A stretch of DNA of 64,000 nucleotides from Emcibacter sp. (GCA_021741205.1 JAIOYI010000001.1:62001-126000), one strand, 5' to 3'; shown: positions 37,267 to 49,579, counted from the stretch's first letter. The notes: a model not told the origin generated them from the sequence alone. Made by a program: numbers and translations.

Positions 37267-37293
37267 AATCTTTGTTATATCTTGTCTTAAATA

Positions 37294-37533
37294 TTAAGCA
37301 ACGCGTGCTTTTCTTGCGTCATTGTCATTGCTAGGTTCTGGAACAAAACCTTTATCATGTAGAAGATCCATAAAATTATAATCTTCCGTTTGCTGCTCAA
37401 CCTTCATAGACAGTTTGCTCACCATTTCATTAATAATAGCGGCTAATTCTATTGTATTCATATCTGTCCGAGGAGCAATCTTTTTGTCCTTCAACAGATC
37501 CATGAAACCGTACTTTAATATGTAATTTGTCAT
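37294..37533 (-). CDS. Unknown small protein with a duplicated FMDLL motif
   Basis: A 79-residue protein I do not recognise. It contains two copies of one motif: YGFMDLLKDKKIAP (8-21) and YNFMDLLHDKGFVP (52-65), identical at nine of fourteen positions, joined by a predicted helix (TIELAAIINEMVSKLSMKVEQQ). The end is SNDNDARKARVA. No signal peptide or membrane segment is seen. At DNA level the two repeats use different codons, so the duplication is old and selected at protein level, which argues that the frame is real. AAGG lies about 12 bases before the ATG. It is a lone minus-strand gene between prmA and the GNAT gene. Confidence 0.65.
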   Translation of the reverse strand: MTNYILKYGFMDLLKDKKIAPRTDMNTIELAAIINEMVSKLSMKVEQQTEDYNFMDLLHDKGFVPEPSNDNDARKARVA

Positions 37534-37765
37534 TGATCTAAACCTTTATAAAACCTGTTGAATGTATTATTTCATCATTATCATCAAGACAGTTTTTTGC
37601 CCTGCGATGACATATATATAGAAGCTTTAGATTAAAAGAGTAGCTCATTTTTTTGCGATGCAGCAATGCGTATTATGCATACCTATATAAATAATCCAAC
37701 CAAAATTGCATATCTTAGCGAGGTTCGGAATCTTTGCAATTTTGGGAGTTCCTATTTGTGATAAT

Positions 37766-38563
37766 TTATAAAGAGATTTCTAGAATTGTATTCTGGCTTA
37801 TAAAGCCGGCCTTTTCGATCGCTTTCTGAGCCGCTACATTGTCTTTCTCCGTAGAGCAAATAGCGCACAATCCCATTGTTTGACATCGATGAACTAGGCT
37901 TCGTAAAATATTAGTGGCCAAGCCTTGTCTTCTGTAATCTTTTGAAACAATCATGCCAAGGTCGGCATAGGGTTTTTGTGTTTTGCTAACCCTGCATTCC
38001 CCAGTAGCAACCAATTGATTATCAATCCATAGACCAAAAATTTCACCTTGATTGATCAGTTCTGAAAAATATCCTGTTAACCAACTGGAATCTGCTCCGA
38101 GAGTTGTCGCCCCAAAATCAACGACAATGTCCAATTCACTCAATTCAATATTTCTGAAATGCGCCTGTGGGGGAAAGACACCCTCTTCTATTTCTGTCTC
38201 TTCTTCAACATGATACATCAGAGTATGGGTTGTCACTGATGTTTGGTGATCCCAGCAAAGTGATAAATATTCTATTTCACAAGTAGCGAGATGGGCCCCT
38301 GAAGCTCTCGTTTCAGATAACATTTGTTTAAATATCGGGCGTGCATCATAGGTATGTTCGACATAAAACTGGAGAATTTTATGCTCTGAATTTATAACGA
38401 AATAGCCAATGATTGTACCATTCCTGACTATGGCGTAATGATCCGCAGCTTCAACAAAACATTCCCACATGCCGTCCAATGGTCTCGTGAGCTGTTGTAA
38501 ATATGCTTGTTTTAAGTCATTGATGTGGGCAGGCTCAATTGGAGAGAGAACATATTCATTCAT
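37766..38563 (-). CDS. GNAT-family acetyltransferase
   Basis: A 265-residue protein with a C-terminal GNAT domain: ADLGMIVSKDYRRQGLATNILRSL contains the acetyl-CoA pyrophosphate-binding motif A (RRQGLAT, near residue 210), followed by CSTEKDNVAAQKAIEKAGF, the usual end. The N-terminal half (YAIVRNGTIIGYFVINSEHKI) looks like a second, degenerate GNAT fold. The substrate is unknown. It overlaps the TetR gene by 8 bases, so the two are translated from one message and the enzyme is probably under that repressor. Such pairs can act in detoxification or resistance, but nothing here shows it. Confidence 0.85.
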   Translation of the reverse strand: MNEYVLSPIEPAHINDLKQAYLQQLTRPLDGMWECFVEAADHYAIVRNGTIIGYFVINSEHKILQFYVEHTYDARPIFKQMLSETRASGAHLATCEIEYLSLCWDHQTSVTTHTLMYHVEEETEIEEGVFPPQAHFRNIELSELDIVVDFGATTLGADSSWLTGYFSELINQGEIFGLWIDNQLVATGECRVSKTQKPYADLGMIVSKDYRRQGLATNILRSLVHRCQTMGLCAICSTEKDNVAAQKAIEKAGFISQNTILEISL

Positions 38564-39116
38564 TGGGTAAATCCTTATAATTAAGATATAACTGTTCCTT
38601 CATCTCATCGAGAGGATAGTCTTTAAACACAGAAAGAGCATTTAAAGCGACCCCGTCCAGTTCACTTATGAACCGCCTTGCGGTCATAGTGGAATTTTTA
38701 ACAGCTGCTGTACGAAACATGGTCTCGGTAAGGGCCAAAAGATAATCTGCCCGCTTTTGTAAAGGTGCCTGAACAATTTGTTTCAGATCAGGTTGAAAAA
38801 GAAGACTCAACTGAAATGTCAGATAATCTTTATTTGTCTCTATTGAAAGAAAATAACGATCCAAAAAGAGACGCAGTGTCTTGTCATAATTCTTATTTGG
38901 AATCATAGTTTCTGCAATGCTAAACATCTCTTCGCTGGCCTTGTTGATTATCGCAAGTAGTAAATCCTCCTTACTTTTAAAATAATTATAAGTCAGGCCT
39001 TTTGAGACATTTGCTGCTTCGGCAATCTGGCTAATTGAAGTGGTATGAAAACCATTTTTAGCAAAGAGCAACAAGGCGGCTTGTCGTATTTTATCTTTTC
39101 CAAGTTGAGGGCGCAT
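38556..39116 (-). CDS. TetR-family transcriptional regulator
   Basis: A 186-residue repressor-type protein. The N-terminal helix-turn-helix is typical: DKIRQAALLLFAKNGFHTTSISQIAEAANVSKG, with the recognition part SISQIAEAANVSKGLTYNYF, then SKEDLLLAI. The remaining ~130 residues form the ligand-binding domain. I start at ATG 39116; the frame extends to GTG 39134. A palindromic TGAC/GTCA operator lies just upstream (39139-39168), suggesting autoregulation. The 8-base overlap with the GNAT gene makes a two-gene operon. The inducing ligand is unknown. Confidence 0.9.
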   Translation of the reverse strand: MRPQLGKDKIRQAALLLFAKNGFHTTSISQIAEAANVSKGLTYNYFKSKEDLLLAIINKASEEMFSIAETMIPNKNYDKTLRLFLDRYFLSIETNKDYLTFQLSLLFQPDLKQIVQAPLQKRADYLLALTETMFRTAAVKNSTMTARRFISELDGVALNALSVFKDYPLDEMKEQLYLNYKDLPNE

Positions 39117-39138
39117 GCTAAATCTCTGAATCACATAA

Positions 39139-39168
39139 TGACTGACCGATTAGTCAATTAAAATGACT
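39139..39168. promoter_or_regulatory. Likely TetR operator upstream of the TetR-GNAT operon
   Basis: TGACCGATTAGTCA (39143-39156) is an inverted repeat with TGAC/GTCA arms; another TGAC directly precedes it (39139) and one more TGAC follows nearby (39164). This arrangement is common for TetR-type self-operators and lies right before the start codon. Confidence 0.6.
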
Positions 39169-39268
39169 TAATATTCGTCTATACCCTTTTTGTCAATAAA
39201 AAATACTTGTCAAAGCCATGAGCTCTGCCTGTTCTTCCTCAAACATTCTGATTGACTGGATTCCGAGA

Positions 39269-43026
<3,758 letters not shown>

Positions 43027-43050
43027 ATGGGGTCTGAAATCCCCGCATTA

Positions 43051-43809
43051 TCAGGGTTTTTGCACATTAAATTTTTTAACAAGGTTATAGCTGAGCTTAT
43101 ACCATTCGCTATCGGGATAATTAGATCCAAGCACGGCCGCCGCTTTATAGGCTTCGGGCAATATACCAATTTCCATATAGACTTCTGTTAAACGATACAG
43201 CGCTTCAGGCACATGGCTTGTAGTTTGATATTTCTCAATCACATTTTTAAATCGACCAATGGCCGCAAAAAATTCATCATTATTCTGGTAGAAACGGCCA
43301 ATTTTCATTTCCTTACCCGCCAAATGGTCCCGAGCCAAATCAATTTTTAACCGTGCATCTGAGGCATAATCGGAAAATGGAAAGCGGCGCACAACTTCAC
43401 TAAGCGCAGAAAGGGCAAGTTCAGTTTCCTTTTGATCTCGGCGTACATCTGCGATTTGCATATAATGGCAAATTCCGATCAAATAATATGCATAGGCCGC
43501 ATCCTTATTTCCAGGATGGAGGGACACGAATCTTTCCGCTGCCAAAATGGATTCATCCAATTTATTGGCCTTAAAATAGGAATAGGCCGACATTAATTGA
43601 GCCCGTCTTGCCCATGATGAATAAGGATGCTGTCTTTCCACCTCGTCAAAGGCGACGGCGGCAAATTTAAATTGCCCCTTATTCAAATAGCCAAGAGCGC
43701 TGTCATAAATTTCTTCTACACTACGTTCCTGATATTTCAGACGATCCGTACCAGAACAACCAACAAGTAAAAAGGCAACCGTCATAGATAATAACAGTGG
43801 TTTGACCAT
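43051..43809 (-). CDS. bamD: Outer-membrane assembly lipoprotein BamD
   Basis: Essential lipoprotein of the Bam complex that folds beta-barrel proteins into the outer membrane. From ATG 43809 the protein has 252 residues and starts with a lipoprotein signal, MVKPLLLSMTVAFLLVGC-SG, with the lipobox LVGC. The mature part is made of TPR-like helical repeats (YLNKGQFKFAAVAFDEVERQHPYS core, SYFKANKLDESILAAERFVSLHP, RRFPFSDYASDARLKIDL). The frame is open back to 43845, which would put 12 more residues before the signal. It heads the bamD-recN-ligA operon, a known alphaproteobacterial order in which lpxC often comes first; lpxC is not seen here. Confidence 0.95.
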   Translation of the reverse strand: MVKPLLLSMTVAFLLVGCSGTDRLKYQERSVEEIYDSALGYLNKGQFKFAAVAFDEVERQHPYSSWARRAQLMSAYSYFKANKLDESILAAERFVSLHPGNKDAAYAYYLIGICHYMQIADVRRDQKETELALSALSEVVRRFPFSDYASDARLKIDLARDHLAGKEMKIGRFYQNNDEFFAAIGRFKNVIEKYQTTSHVPEALYRLTEVYMEIGILPEAYKAAAVLGSNYPDSEWYKLSYNLVKKFNVQKP

Positions 43810-44116
43810 TTTAATGACGTTCAATAAATTTATTCTCAAAACCATACTTATCCCTGATCTTAAACTATCTCTCTTGGACTATAATCCAAACACAAGAGAA
43901 TCAATATCCGAATCTTATAAGGACTATAATACGCCAAATCAACGCATAGCCAATCCATTTTTAATTTGGCCTTTATTCTCTGAAGCTAACTCTTTATCAG
44001 ATATAAAACAAATAGGGAATGATTAAGGCAAAAATAAATAATCCGTGAATTATTCTTGACTTAAACTCTGTCCTTCCCACATATGTTATATTATTACAAT
44101 AAATTCTGGTGATAAT
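43810..44116. other. Divergent intergenic region between bamD and znuA
   Basis: About 307 bases. The znuA-proximal end holds a Zur-box candidate at 44083-44099 and TTGACT at 44056-44061. A plus-strand frame at 43802-44026 has no ribosome-binding site or recognisable product, and I regard it as non-coding. Confidence 0.45.
44083..44099. promoter_or_regulatory. Candidate Zur (zinc uptake regulator) box upstream of znuA
   Basis: ATGTTATA-T-TATTACAA differs from the classical proteobacterial Zur consensus core (ATGTTATA-n-TATAACAT) at two positions. It overlaps the region where the -10 box of the znuA promoter would be (TTGACT at 44056) and lies 18 bases before the start codon, ideal for zinc-dependent repression. 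Confidence 0.65.
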
Positions 44117-45100
44117 GTGAAAAATGTAAAGCACCCCATTTTATTTTTATTTTTTGTTGCCCTGTCTTTCATAGCAACCACAGGAGCAAAGGCAAAGGAT
44201 TTAAATGTTATTGTCACCATTAAACCCTTATATTCCCTTGTCGCAAATGTTATGGGCGACAGAATAAAAAAGAACGATGTCACCCTTCAACTCATCATCG
44301 ATGGTGGACTTGATCCCCATATTTTCAGGCTTAAACCATCGGACATTCGGTCGATCCATAATTCGGACGTTCTTTTTTACATTGATCCTAATATGGAAAT
44401 ATTCCTAAAAAATATTTTAAAAACGGATCATCAAAACTTTAAGACCGTCCCGTTGGCACAGCAAAAAGGCATCCACCTTATCCCTTACCGCACCAGTAAA
44501 ATCTGGTATCAGGATGAGAATGCAGAAAAAGACCAGACTCCTTATGAAATGCAGGATCTTCATATATGGCTCGATCCCTCCAATGCCCGTCGCATGGTAC
44601 AGGTCATTGAAGAAACATTGTCAGCCTTAGACCCAGAGCATAGCCTAACTTATATCCAGAATGCCCAAAAGACAATCGCACGACTTTACAACCTAGAAGA
44701 AGAAATTCGGGAAGAATTAAGACCGCTTCGTGATAAACCGATGATTGTGTACCATGATGCTTTTCAATATTTTGAGAAATCCTTTGGACTGAAAAGCGTG
44801 GGAGCCATTGTTCTAAAATCAGATCAGAATCCCAGCGCAAAACATATTGCGATCTTAAAAGAAATTGCCAAAGAAAAAGAGGTAACCTGTGTTCTGGCAA
44901 TGCCTGGTGCTCACCCCCGCATCGCAACCGTTGTCATGAACGGCACAGAGGCTGGATTTGGCATTCTTGATCCCCTTGGTCTTTATCTGGACAAGGCACC
45001 TGATTTATATTCTGATATGATGAAACAAATGGCTAAAAATATTGTAGATTGTCAAGAAGCGCCTGATAAGCTTGATGATCTTCACAGCACAGATAAATAA
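44117..45100 (+). CDS. znuA: Zinc ABC transporter substrate-binding protein
   Basis: Periplasmic protein that captures Zn2+ for an ABC importer. The 327-residue protein starts with GTG and a signal peptide (ILFLFFVALSFIATTGAKA-KD). The four expected metal ligands are visible: His68 in GGLDPHIFRLKPSD, His149 in DLHIWLDPSNA, His213 in MIVYHDAFQYF and Asp285 in FGILDPLG; the final role assignment is by family analogy. The acidic His-rich loop of E. coli ZnuA is reduced here to DENAEKDQ. No znuB or znuC is adjacent, which is unusual but not rare. The Zur box upstream supports the zinc role over manganese. Confidence 0.9.
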   Translation: MKNVKHPILFLFFVALSFIATTGAKAKDLNVIVTIKPLYSLVANVMGDRIKKNDVTLQLIIDGGLDPHIFRLKPSDIRSIHNSDVLFYIDPNMEIFLKNILKTDHQNFKTVPLAQQKGIHLIPYRTSKIWYQDENAEKDQTPYEMQDLHIWLDPSNARRMVQVIEETLSALDPEHSLTYIQNAQKTIARLYNLEEEIREELRPLRDKPMIVYHDAFQYFEKSFGLKSVGAIVLKSDQNPSAKHIAILKEIAKEKEVTCVLAMPGAHPRIATVVMNGTEAGFGILDPLGLYLDKAPDLYSDMMKQMAKNIVDCQEAPDKLDDLHSTDK

Positions 45101-45104
45101 TCCT

Positions 45105-46496
45105 TTAAAAGGCATAATCCTTAAAAATAGGATCAATATTTTCGCCCCAGCCGCCTTCGGATACGGGCTTGTAATATTTCTCGAGCATTTCCTCGGCGAT
45201 GGTTTTTCCCTTATCCGCAATATTAACAAGCGGATTAAGAAAAATTCTTTCATCTTCACCAGTACTATTGATCTTTCCCCGACGTTTAAGTCCCTCTTTG
45301 GAAAGTTCTATCATATCACGGGCCACATCAAGCACAGTGCCATTTTTAAAAGGCACCGATAGGGCTGATCTTGGGACATTCATTCTCAAATAATCATGAT
45401 CTGCTTGCGTCCAGCCTTTGACCAGATCCCATGCGGCATCAAGACTTGTTGCGTCATAAAATAGACCCGTCCATAAGGCTGGCAAAGCACATATTTTATT
45501 TCCCGTCCCGCCGTCAGCCCCTCGCATTTCTAGAAATTTCTTAAGCCGTACTTCGGGAAAAAGCGTGGTCATATGATCTTCCCAGTCCTGAATGGTCGGT
45601 TTATGACCACGATATCCTGGTAAGTTCCCCTTTAAAAAATCCCGAAAAGATTGTCCCGCCACATCAATATATTTTCCATCCCGATAAACAAAATACATCG
45701 GAACATTAAGCGCATGGTCCACATAGGCCTCAAAACCCATACCATCCTCAAAAACAAAGGGCAAAACACCACAACGATCAGGATCCGTATCTGTCCAGAT
45801 ATGGCTGCGGTAACTTAAATAACCATTGGGTTTTCCTTCCGTAAAGGGAGAGGCCGCAAATAATGCGGTTGCGATGGGTTGCAAGGCTAGTGAAACCCTG
45901 AATTTCTTCACCATATCCGCTTCACTAGCATAATCCAAATTCACCTGAATAGTGCATGTTCGCAACATCATATCAAGACCAAGATTGCCCTTTTTTGGCA
46001 TATAGTTTCGCATGATGACATAACGACCTTTGGGCATAATCGGAACGTCCGCACGAGCCGTATTGGGGTTAAAGCCCATGCCTAAAAAGCTAATGCCGAG
46101 CTTTTTACTCACTTCTTTGGCAAGTTTCAAGTGACTTGCCACTTCACCGCAAGTTTCATGAAGTGTTTTTCGCATACTGCCCGAAAGTTCGAGTTGTCCG
46201 CCAGGCTCCAAGGTCACAGATTGGCCATCCTTTTTTAGACCAATGATATTTTCCCCTTCCTTAATGGCATCCCACCCGTCTTCCTTCATAGCAAGAAGGA
46301 TAGCACGGATGCTGCGCTCCCCCTCGTAGGGAACCGGTTTTAAGCTCGTCTCACAAAACCCAAATTTTTCATGTTCCGTTCCAATCGTCCACTCAGATGC
46401 GGGCCGTGATCCTGATGCAATATAATCTATTAATTGCTGCTTGTTCTCTATGGGGATATTCTTCGACGAGGCGCTATCATGAAAAGTTTGAGACAT
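45105..46496 (-). CDS. gshA: Glutamate-cysteine ligase (alphaproteobacterial/plant-like type)
   Basis: First step of glutathione synthesis: ATP-dependent joining of glutamate and cysteine. The 463-residue length and motifs (EWTIGTEHEKFGF, TLEPGGQLELSGS, GFNPNTARADVPIMPKGRY, MMLRTCTIQVNLDY) identify the alphaproteobacterial-plant type and not the E. coli type. Its two cysteines relevant to redox regulation in plants were not examined further. It is convergent with znuA with four bases between stops. In related genomes as I recall them it lies next to rsmE; here rsmE is 6 kb away beyond a plus-strand block. Confidence 0.96.
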   Translation of the reverse strand: MSQTFHDSASSKNIPIENKQQLIDYIASGSRPASEWTIGTEHEKFGFCETSLKPVPYEGERSIRAILLAMKEDGWDAIKEGENIIGLKKDGQSVTLEPGGQLELSGSMRKTLHETCGEVASHLKLAKEVSKKLGISFLGMGFNPNTARADVPIMPKGRYVIMRNYMPKKGNLGLDMMLRTCTIQVNLDYASEADMVKKFRVSLALQPIATALFAASPFTEGKPNGYLSYRSHIWTDTDPDRCGVLPFVFEDGMGFEAYVDHALNVPMYFVYRDGKYIDVAGQSFRDFLKGNLPGYRGHKPTIQDWEDHMTTLFPEVRLKKFLEMRGADGGTGNKICALPALWTGLFYDATSLDAAWDLVKGWTQADHDYLRMNVPRSALSVPFKNGTVLDVARDMIELSKEGLKRRGKINSTGEDERIFLNPLVNIADKGKTIAEEMLEKYYKPVSEGGWGENIDPIFKDYAF

Positions 46497-46679
46497 TATA
46501 TTTCTCTTTATAATATTTTATCTTAAAAAATCTATTTGGGGCCTTGGAGATAGAAAGTCAATACATCATGACAATATAGCCAAATTAATAGAATATATGA
46601 ATTTATTGATTCTCTTAGTATATTATCCGTTATAAGATGATATAAAAATATTATTACTTTGAAAAAACGGGGAACCATC

Positions 46680-47447
46680 ATGGGGCTCTTTGGCCAACGC
46701 CTTATTATTTTATTCACCATAATCTATTTTATGATACCGCACACATGGGCGGAAACATGCCAAAATCCTGTTGGTTGGGTTCCCAAAAACCTGACCGAAC
46801 TTTTGTTTGATCATCATTTATGGGCAACAGAAACCTTGCCCCCTGATCTCAATGATCCAAGACGATTAAATTTATGCCATGCCGATCTGTCAGGCCTTGA
46901 TTTCTCACACATCGATCTCTCATATGCTAATCTCAGTACCACTCGTATGGTTGGTTCCAATTTTAAGTCGGCACGACTAGAGGGCGTCAACTTGGGGTCT
47001 TCTTATATTGACAATAGTCATTTTGAAGGCGCAAATTTAGATAAAATAAATTTCAAGAATACTGAAATAAAGGATAGCTATTTCACCTATGCAAGCCTAA
47101 AAAATGGATTATTTTACGATGCCAAAATTAATAACAGCGACTTTTCAGGCGCAAATTTAGACAAGGCAAGTTTTAACAACACAAAGCTCCAACAGATTAA
47201 TTTTAATTTTGCCAATCTTTCCCGCGCAAATTTCACAAAAGCGACCCTTCAAGACATTAACTTCACAGATAGTTTTCTTTATCTCAGCAATTTTAAAAAG
47301 GTTAATATCGGTGATGAAAGACGAGACATCATCAATGAATTTTGCCGTAAATTCACAAAAGCCCGTGACTGGCAATATAGCTATCGGGATAACGTCATCC
47401 TGTGTGGAGCCAAAAAAATTCCCGGAAAATACCCTCTTAATAATTAA
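46680..47447 (+). CDS. Secreted pentapeptide-repeat-like protein
   Basis: A 255-residue protein with a signal peptide (MGLFGQRLIILFTIIYFMIPHTWA-ET). The mature part is dominated by pentapeptide repeats of the A(D/N)LxX type: CHADLSGLDFSHIDLSYANLS, FEGANLDKINFKNTEI, FSGANLDKASFNNTKL and FANLSRANFTKATLQDINF, a right-handed quadrilateral beta-helix. Cytoplasmic pentapeptide proteins such as Qnr mimic DNA; a secreted one is more likely structural or adhesive. Cysteines near both ends (TCQNP, NLCHAD, EFCRKF, ILCGAK) may form disulfides. The upstream TTG at 46659 is rejected in favour of ATG 46680, preceded by GGGGAA. First gene of the plus-strand block. Confidence 0.8.
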   Translation: MGLFGQRLIILFTIIYFMIPHTWAETCQNPVGWVPKNLTELLFDHHLWATETLPPDLNDPRRLNLCHADLSGLDFSHIDLSYANLSTTRMVGSNFKSARLEGVNLGSSYIDNSHFEGANLDKINFKNTEIKDSYFTYASLKNGLFYDAKINNSDFSGANLDKASFNNTKLQQINFNFANLSRANFTKATLQDINFTDSFLYLSNFKKVNIGDERRDIINEFCRKFTKARDWQYSYRDNVILCGAKKIPGKYPLNN

Positions 47448-47560
47448 AGGTAATCTTATTCTCAATATTACTGTTAAAAATTTTGGCAATATTTAAGAGA
47501 ATATCAATCTTATATTGCAATGATGACGGTTCATTATTTCATGATAAAGAGAATATTAAA

Positions 47561-48604
47561 ATGGCAGATATAGCATTAGGTACAGAAATTAAATCAGGTT
47601 GGTTGCGCAATAAACAATTTGATTTATTGTTTGTGGTGGGGACAGCCTTAATTGCCCTTGCTTCAGGCGCCATTCTTGTCCTTAATCCAAAATATTTCGG
47701 TTTAATCCTATTTCTGGATTTATGGATACTCGGCTATCATCATGTTATTGCAACCTATACCCGTTTGTGTTTTGACAAAAGCAGTTTTCAACAGCATCGG
47801 TTTTTGATCTTTGGATTGCCCTTTTTGGTTTTTTTGGGAACCTTTATGGTCGCAACGGGCGTTGGAATCTGGACGGTCACAAGCGTCTATCTTTATTGGC
47901 AGTGGTTCCATTATACCCGCCAAAGCTGGGGTATAAGCCAAGCCTACCGCCGAAAATCAGGCAATGGCATCACAGAATCCGAAACACTTTCAAAGCTTGC
48001 CTTCTATCTCTTGCCCTTATGGGGTATTCTCTACCGGTCATGGCAGGCACCCGATAAATTCATTGGTGCAGAAGTTAAAGTAATCCCCGTACCTGAATTT
48101 CTTGTGGATATTGTGGGCGGGATGGCGATATTAACGCTCACCCTTTGGTCAATAAAGCGGGTAATGGCTTTTTGGCAAGGTCATCGCCCCATCGCCCATA
48201 CCCTATACATGATTTCACATCATATTATATTTGCGGCAGGTTATATTTTGATTGATGATATCACCTATGGTTGGGTAGTGATTAATGTTTGGCATAATGC
48301 CCAATATCTGCTTTTTGTTTGGCTTTTTAACAGTAACCGTTACCGCCAAGGCATAGAGCCCTCAGCACGATTTTTGTCATTGATCAGCCAACCAAACAAA
48401 TGGTGGCTCTATTTTCTCGTATGTTTATCCATAACCTATATCGCCTATTATACTATAGATGCCTTTGAGAGCAGTTTTTACTTGATTGGCATACCATCAT
48501 TGATCATCATATATCAGACGATCAATTTTCATCATTATGTGGTTGATTCTATTATCTGGAAAATGCGTAAAGCTCCGATGCAAAAAACACTTAACCTGAC
48601 CTAA
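47561..48604 (+). CDS. Histidine-rich multi-spanning membrane protein of unknown function
   Basis: A 347-residue protein with about eight hydrophobic segments. I do not recognise a family. It carries paired or motif-embedded histidines that look conserved: GYHHVIATYTR (60-61), WQWFHYTRQSW (117), ISHHIIF (220-221), NVWHNAQYL (245), and NFHHYVVDSIIWK (324-325), mostly at the edges of membrane segments. This spacing resembles di-iron or haem-binding membrane enzymes such as desaturases and hydroxylases, but I do not see their full box patterns. The frame extends upstream to 47483; ATG 47561 has the better context. It lies directly upstream of a GT2 gene with 21 bases between, so it may belong to the same lipid or glycan pathway. 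Confidence 0.7.
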   Translation: MADIALGTEIKSGWLRNKQFDLLFVVGTALIALASGAILVLNPKYFGLILFLDLWILGYHHVIATYTRLCFDKSSFQQHRFLIFGLPFLVFLGTFMVATGVGIWTVTSVYLYWQWFHYTRQSWGISQAYRRKSGNGITESETLSKLAFYLLPLWGILYRSWQAPDKFIGAEVKVIPVPEFLVDIVGGMAILTLTLWSIKRVMAFWQGHRPIAHTLYMISHHIIFAAGYILIDDITYGWVVINVWHNAQYLLFVWLFNSNRYRQGIEPSARFLSLISQPNKWWLYFLVCLSITYIAYYTIDAFESSFYLIGIPSLIIIYQTINFHHYVVDSIIWKMRKAPMQKTLNLT

Positions 48605-48625
48605 GAAACAAGGAATTGAATAATA

Positions 48626-49579
48626 ATGAATCAGGTTATTTCCTCACCCATTTTATCGCTCATAATTCCACTTTTCAATGAGCAGGGAAATATTGCACCT
48701 CTTGTTAGGCAATTGGATATCTCAATCAAAAAATTGGATGTTTCAGCCGAGATAATTTTCATAGATGACGGTAGTACCGATTCAACATGGGATCATATCC
48801 AATCCATTTGCAACAACCATAAAAACATTCGAGGCATTCGCCTATCCCGCAATTTCGGCCATCAATATGCCATGTTTGCTGGGCTTAAAACGGCCAAGGG
48901 GCAGGCTATTGTTACCATGGACGGTGACTTGCAGCATCCCCCCCATGTCATAGAAGAAATGTTTGCCTGTTGGCAAAACGGCGCAAAAATAGTCAACACC
49001 ATCCGTGACGATGCCCATGTTACAGGGCCCATAAAAAGATATTTTTCCAAATTATTTTATATGGTATTTTCCCATCTGTCCGATTTATCCATAGCCGAAG
49101 GCAGCTCAGATTTCAGATTAATCGACAGACAAGTTCTGTGCGAAATAATGTCCTTTGGCGATGTGGACATTTTTCTCAGAGGGGCTATTCAATGGGTGGG
49201 ATTTCAGGTGGAAACAATAAAATTCAAACCCGAACCCAGATATCTTGGAAAAACAAAATTTACCCCTGCCCGAATGATTAAGCTTGCCGGCGGTGCGATT
49301 GTTTCTTATTCCACGGTACCTTTGAAAATTGGAGTTTGGATTGGATTATTTACGGCTCTATTATCCTTTATGGAATTGGGGTATATTTTTTACACCTATT
49401 TCAAGGGCGGAACCGTTCCGGGCTGGGCATCCACCATTGGCATCACGACACTTTTGTTTGGGATATTATTCTTAAATATTGGTGTGATCGGAATTTATAT
49501 TGCCCGTATTCATCAATCCCTGCAGCGACGGCCACCCTTTATCATCCGTGAGAAATACCCTTTTGACCCCAATGAATAA
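48626..49579 (+). CDS. Membrane-anchored family 2 glycosyltransferase (DPM1/GtrB-like)
   Basis: A 317-residue polyprenyl-phosphate glycosyltransferase type protein. The GT-A core has LSLIIPLFNEQGNI (11-24), IFIDDGSTD (45-52), LSRNFGHQYAMFAGL, MDGDLQHPP (98-106) and SDFRLIDRQVL; the C-terminus has two membrane helices (WIGLFTALLSFMELGYIFY and TTLLFGILFLNIGVIGIYIA). Such enzymes load a sugar from a nucleotide donor onto undecaprenyl phosphate. The two genes after it encode a small SMR-like carrier and, further on, a GT-C, giving a load, flip and transfer order. The sugar is unknown. Confidence 0.9.
   Translation: MNQVISSPILSLIIPLFNEQGNIAPLVRQLDISIKKLDVSAEIIFIDDGSTDSTWDHIQSICNNHKNIRGIRLSRNFGHQYAMFAGLKTAKGQAIVTMDGDLQHPPHVIEEMFACWQNGAKIVNTIRDDAHVTGPIKRYFSKLFYMVFSHLSDLSIAEGSSDFRLIDRQVLCEIMSFGDVDIFLRGAIQWVGFQVETIKFKPEPRYLGKTKFTPARMIKLAGGAIVSYSTVPLKIGVWIGLFTALLSFMELGYIFYTYFKGGTVPGWASTIGITTLLFGILFLNIGVIGIYIARIHQSLQRRPPFIIREKYPFDPNE

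Noticed and set aside
37534..37765. A tRNA-like GGTTCGGAATC stretch near 37719
   Set aside because: No acceptor stem, D-arm or anticodon arm can be built around it.
43802..44026. A 74-residue plus-strand frame between bamD and znuA
   Set aside because: It overlaps the bamD start region, has no recognisable product, and the region is better explained as promoter DNA.
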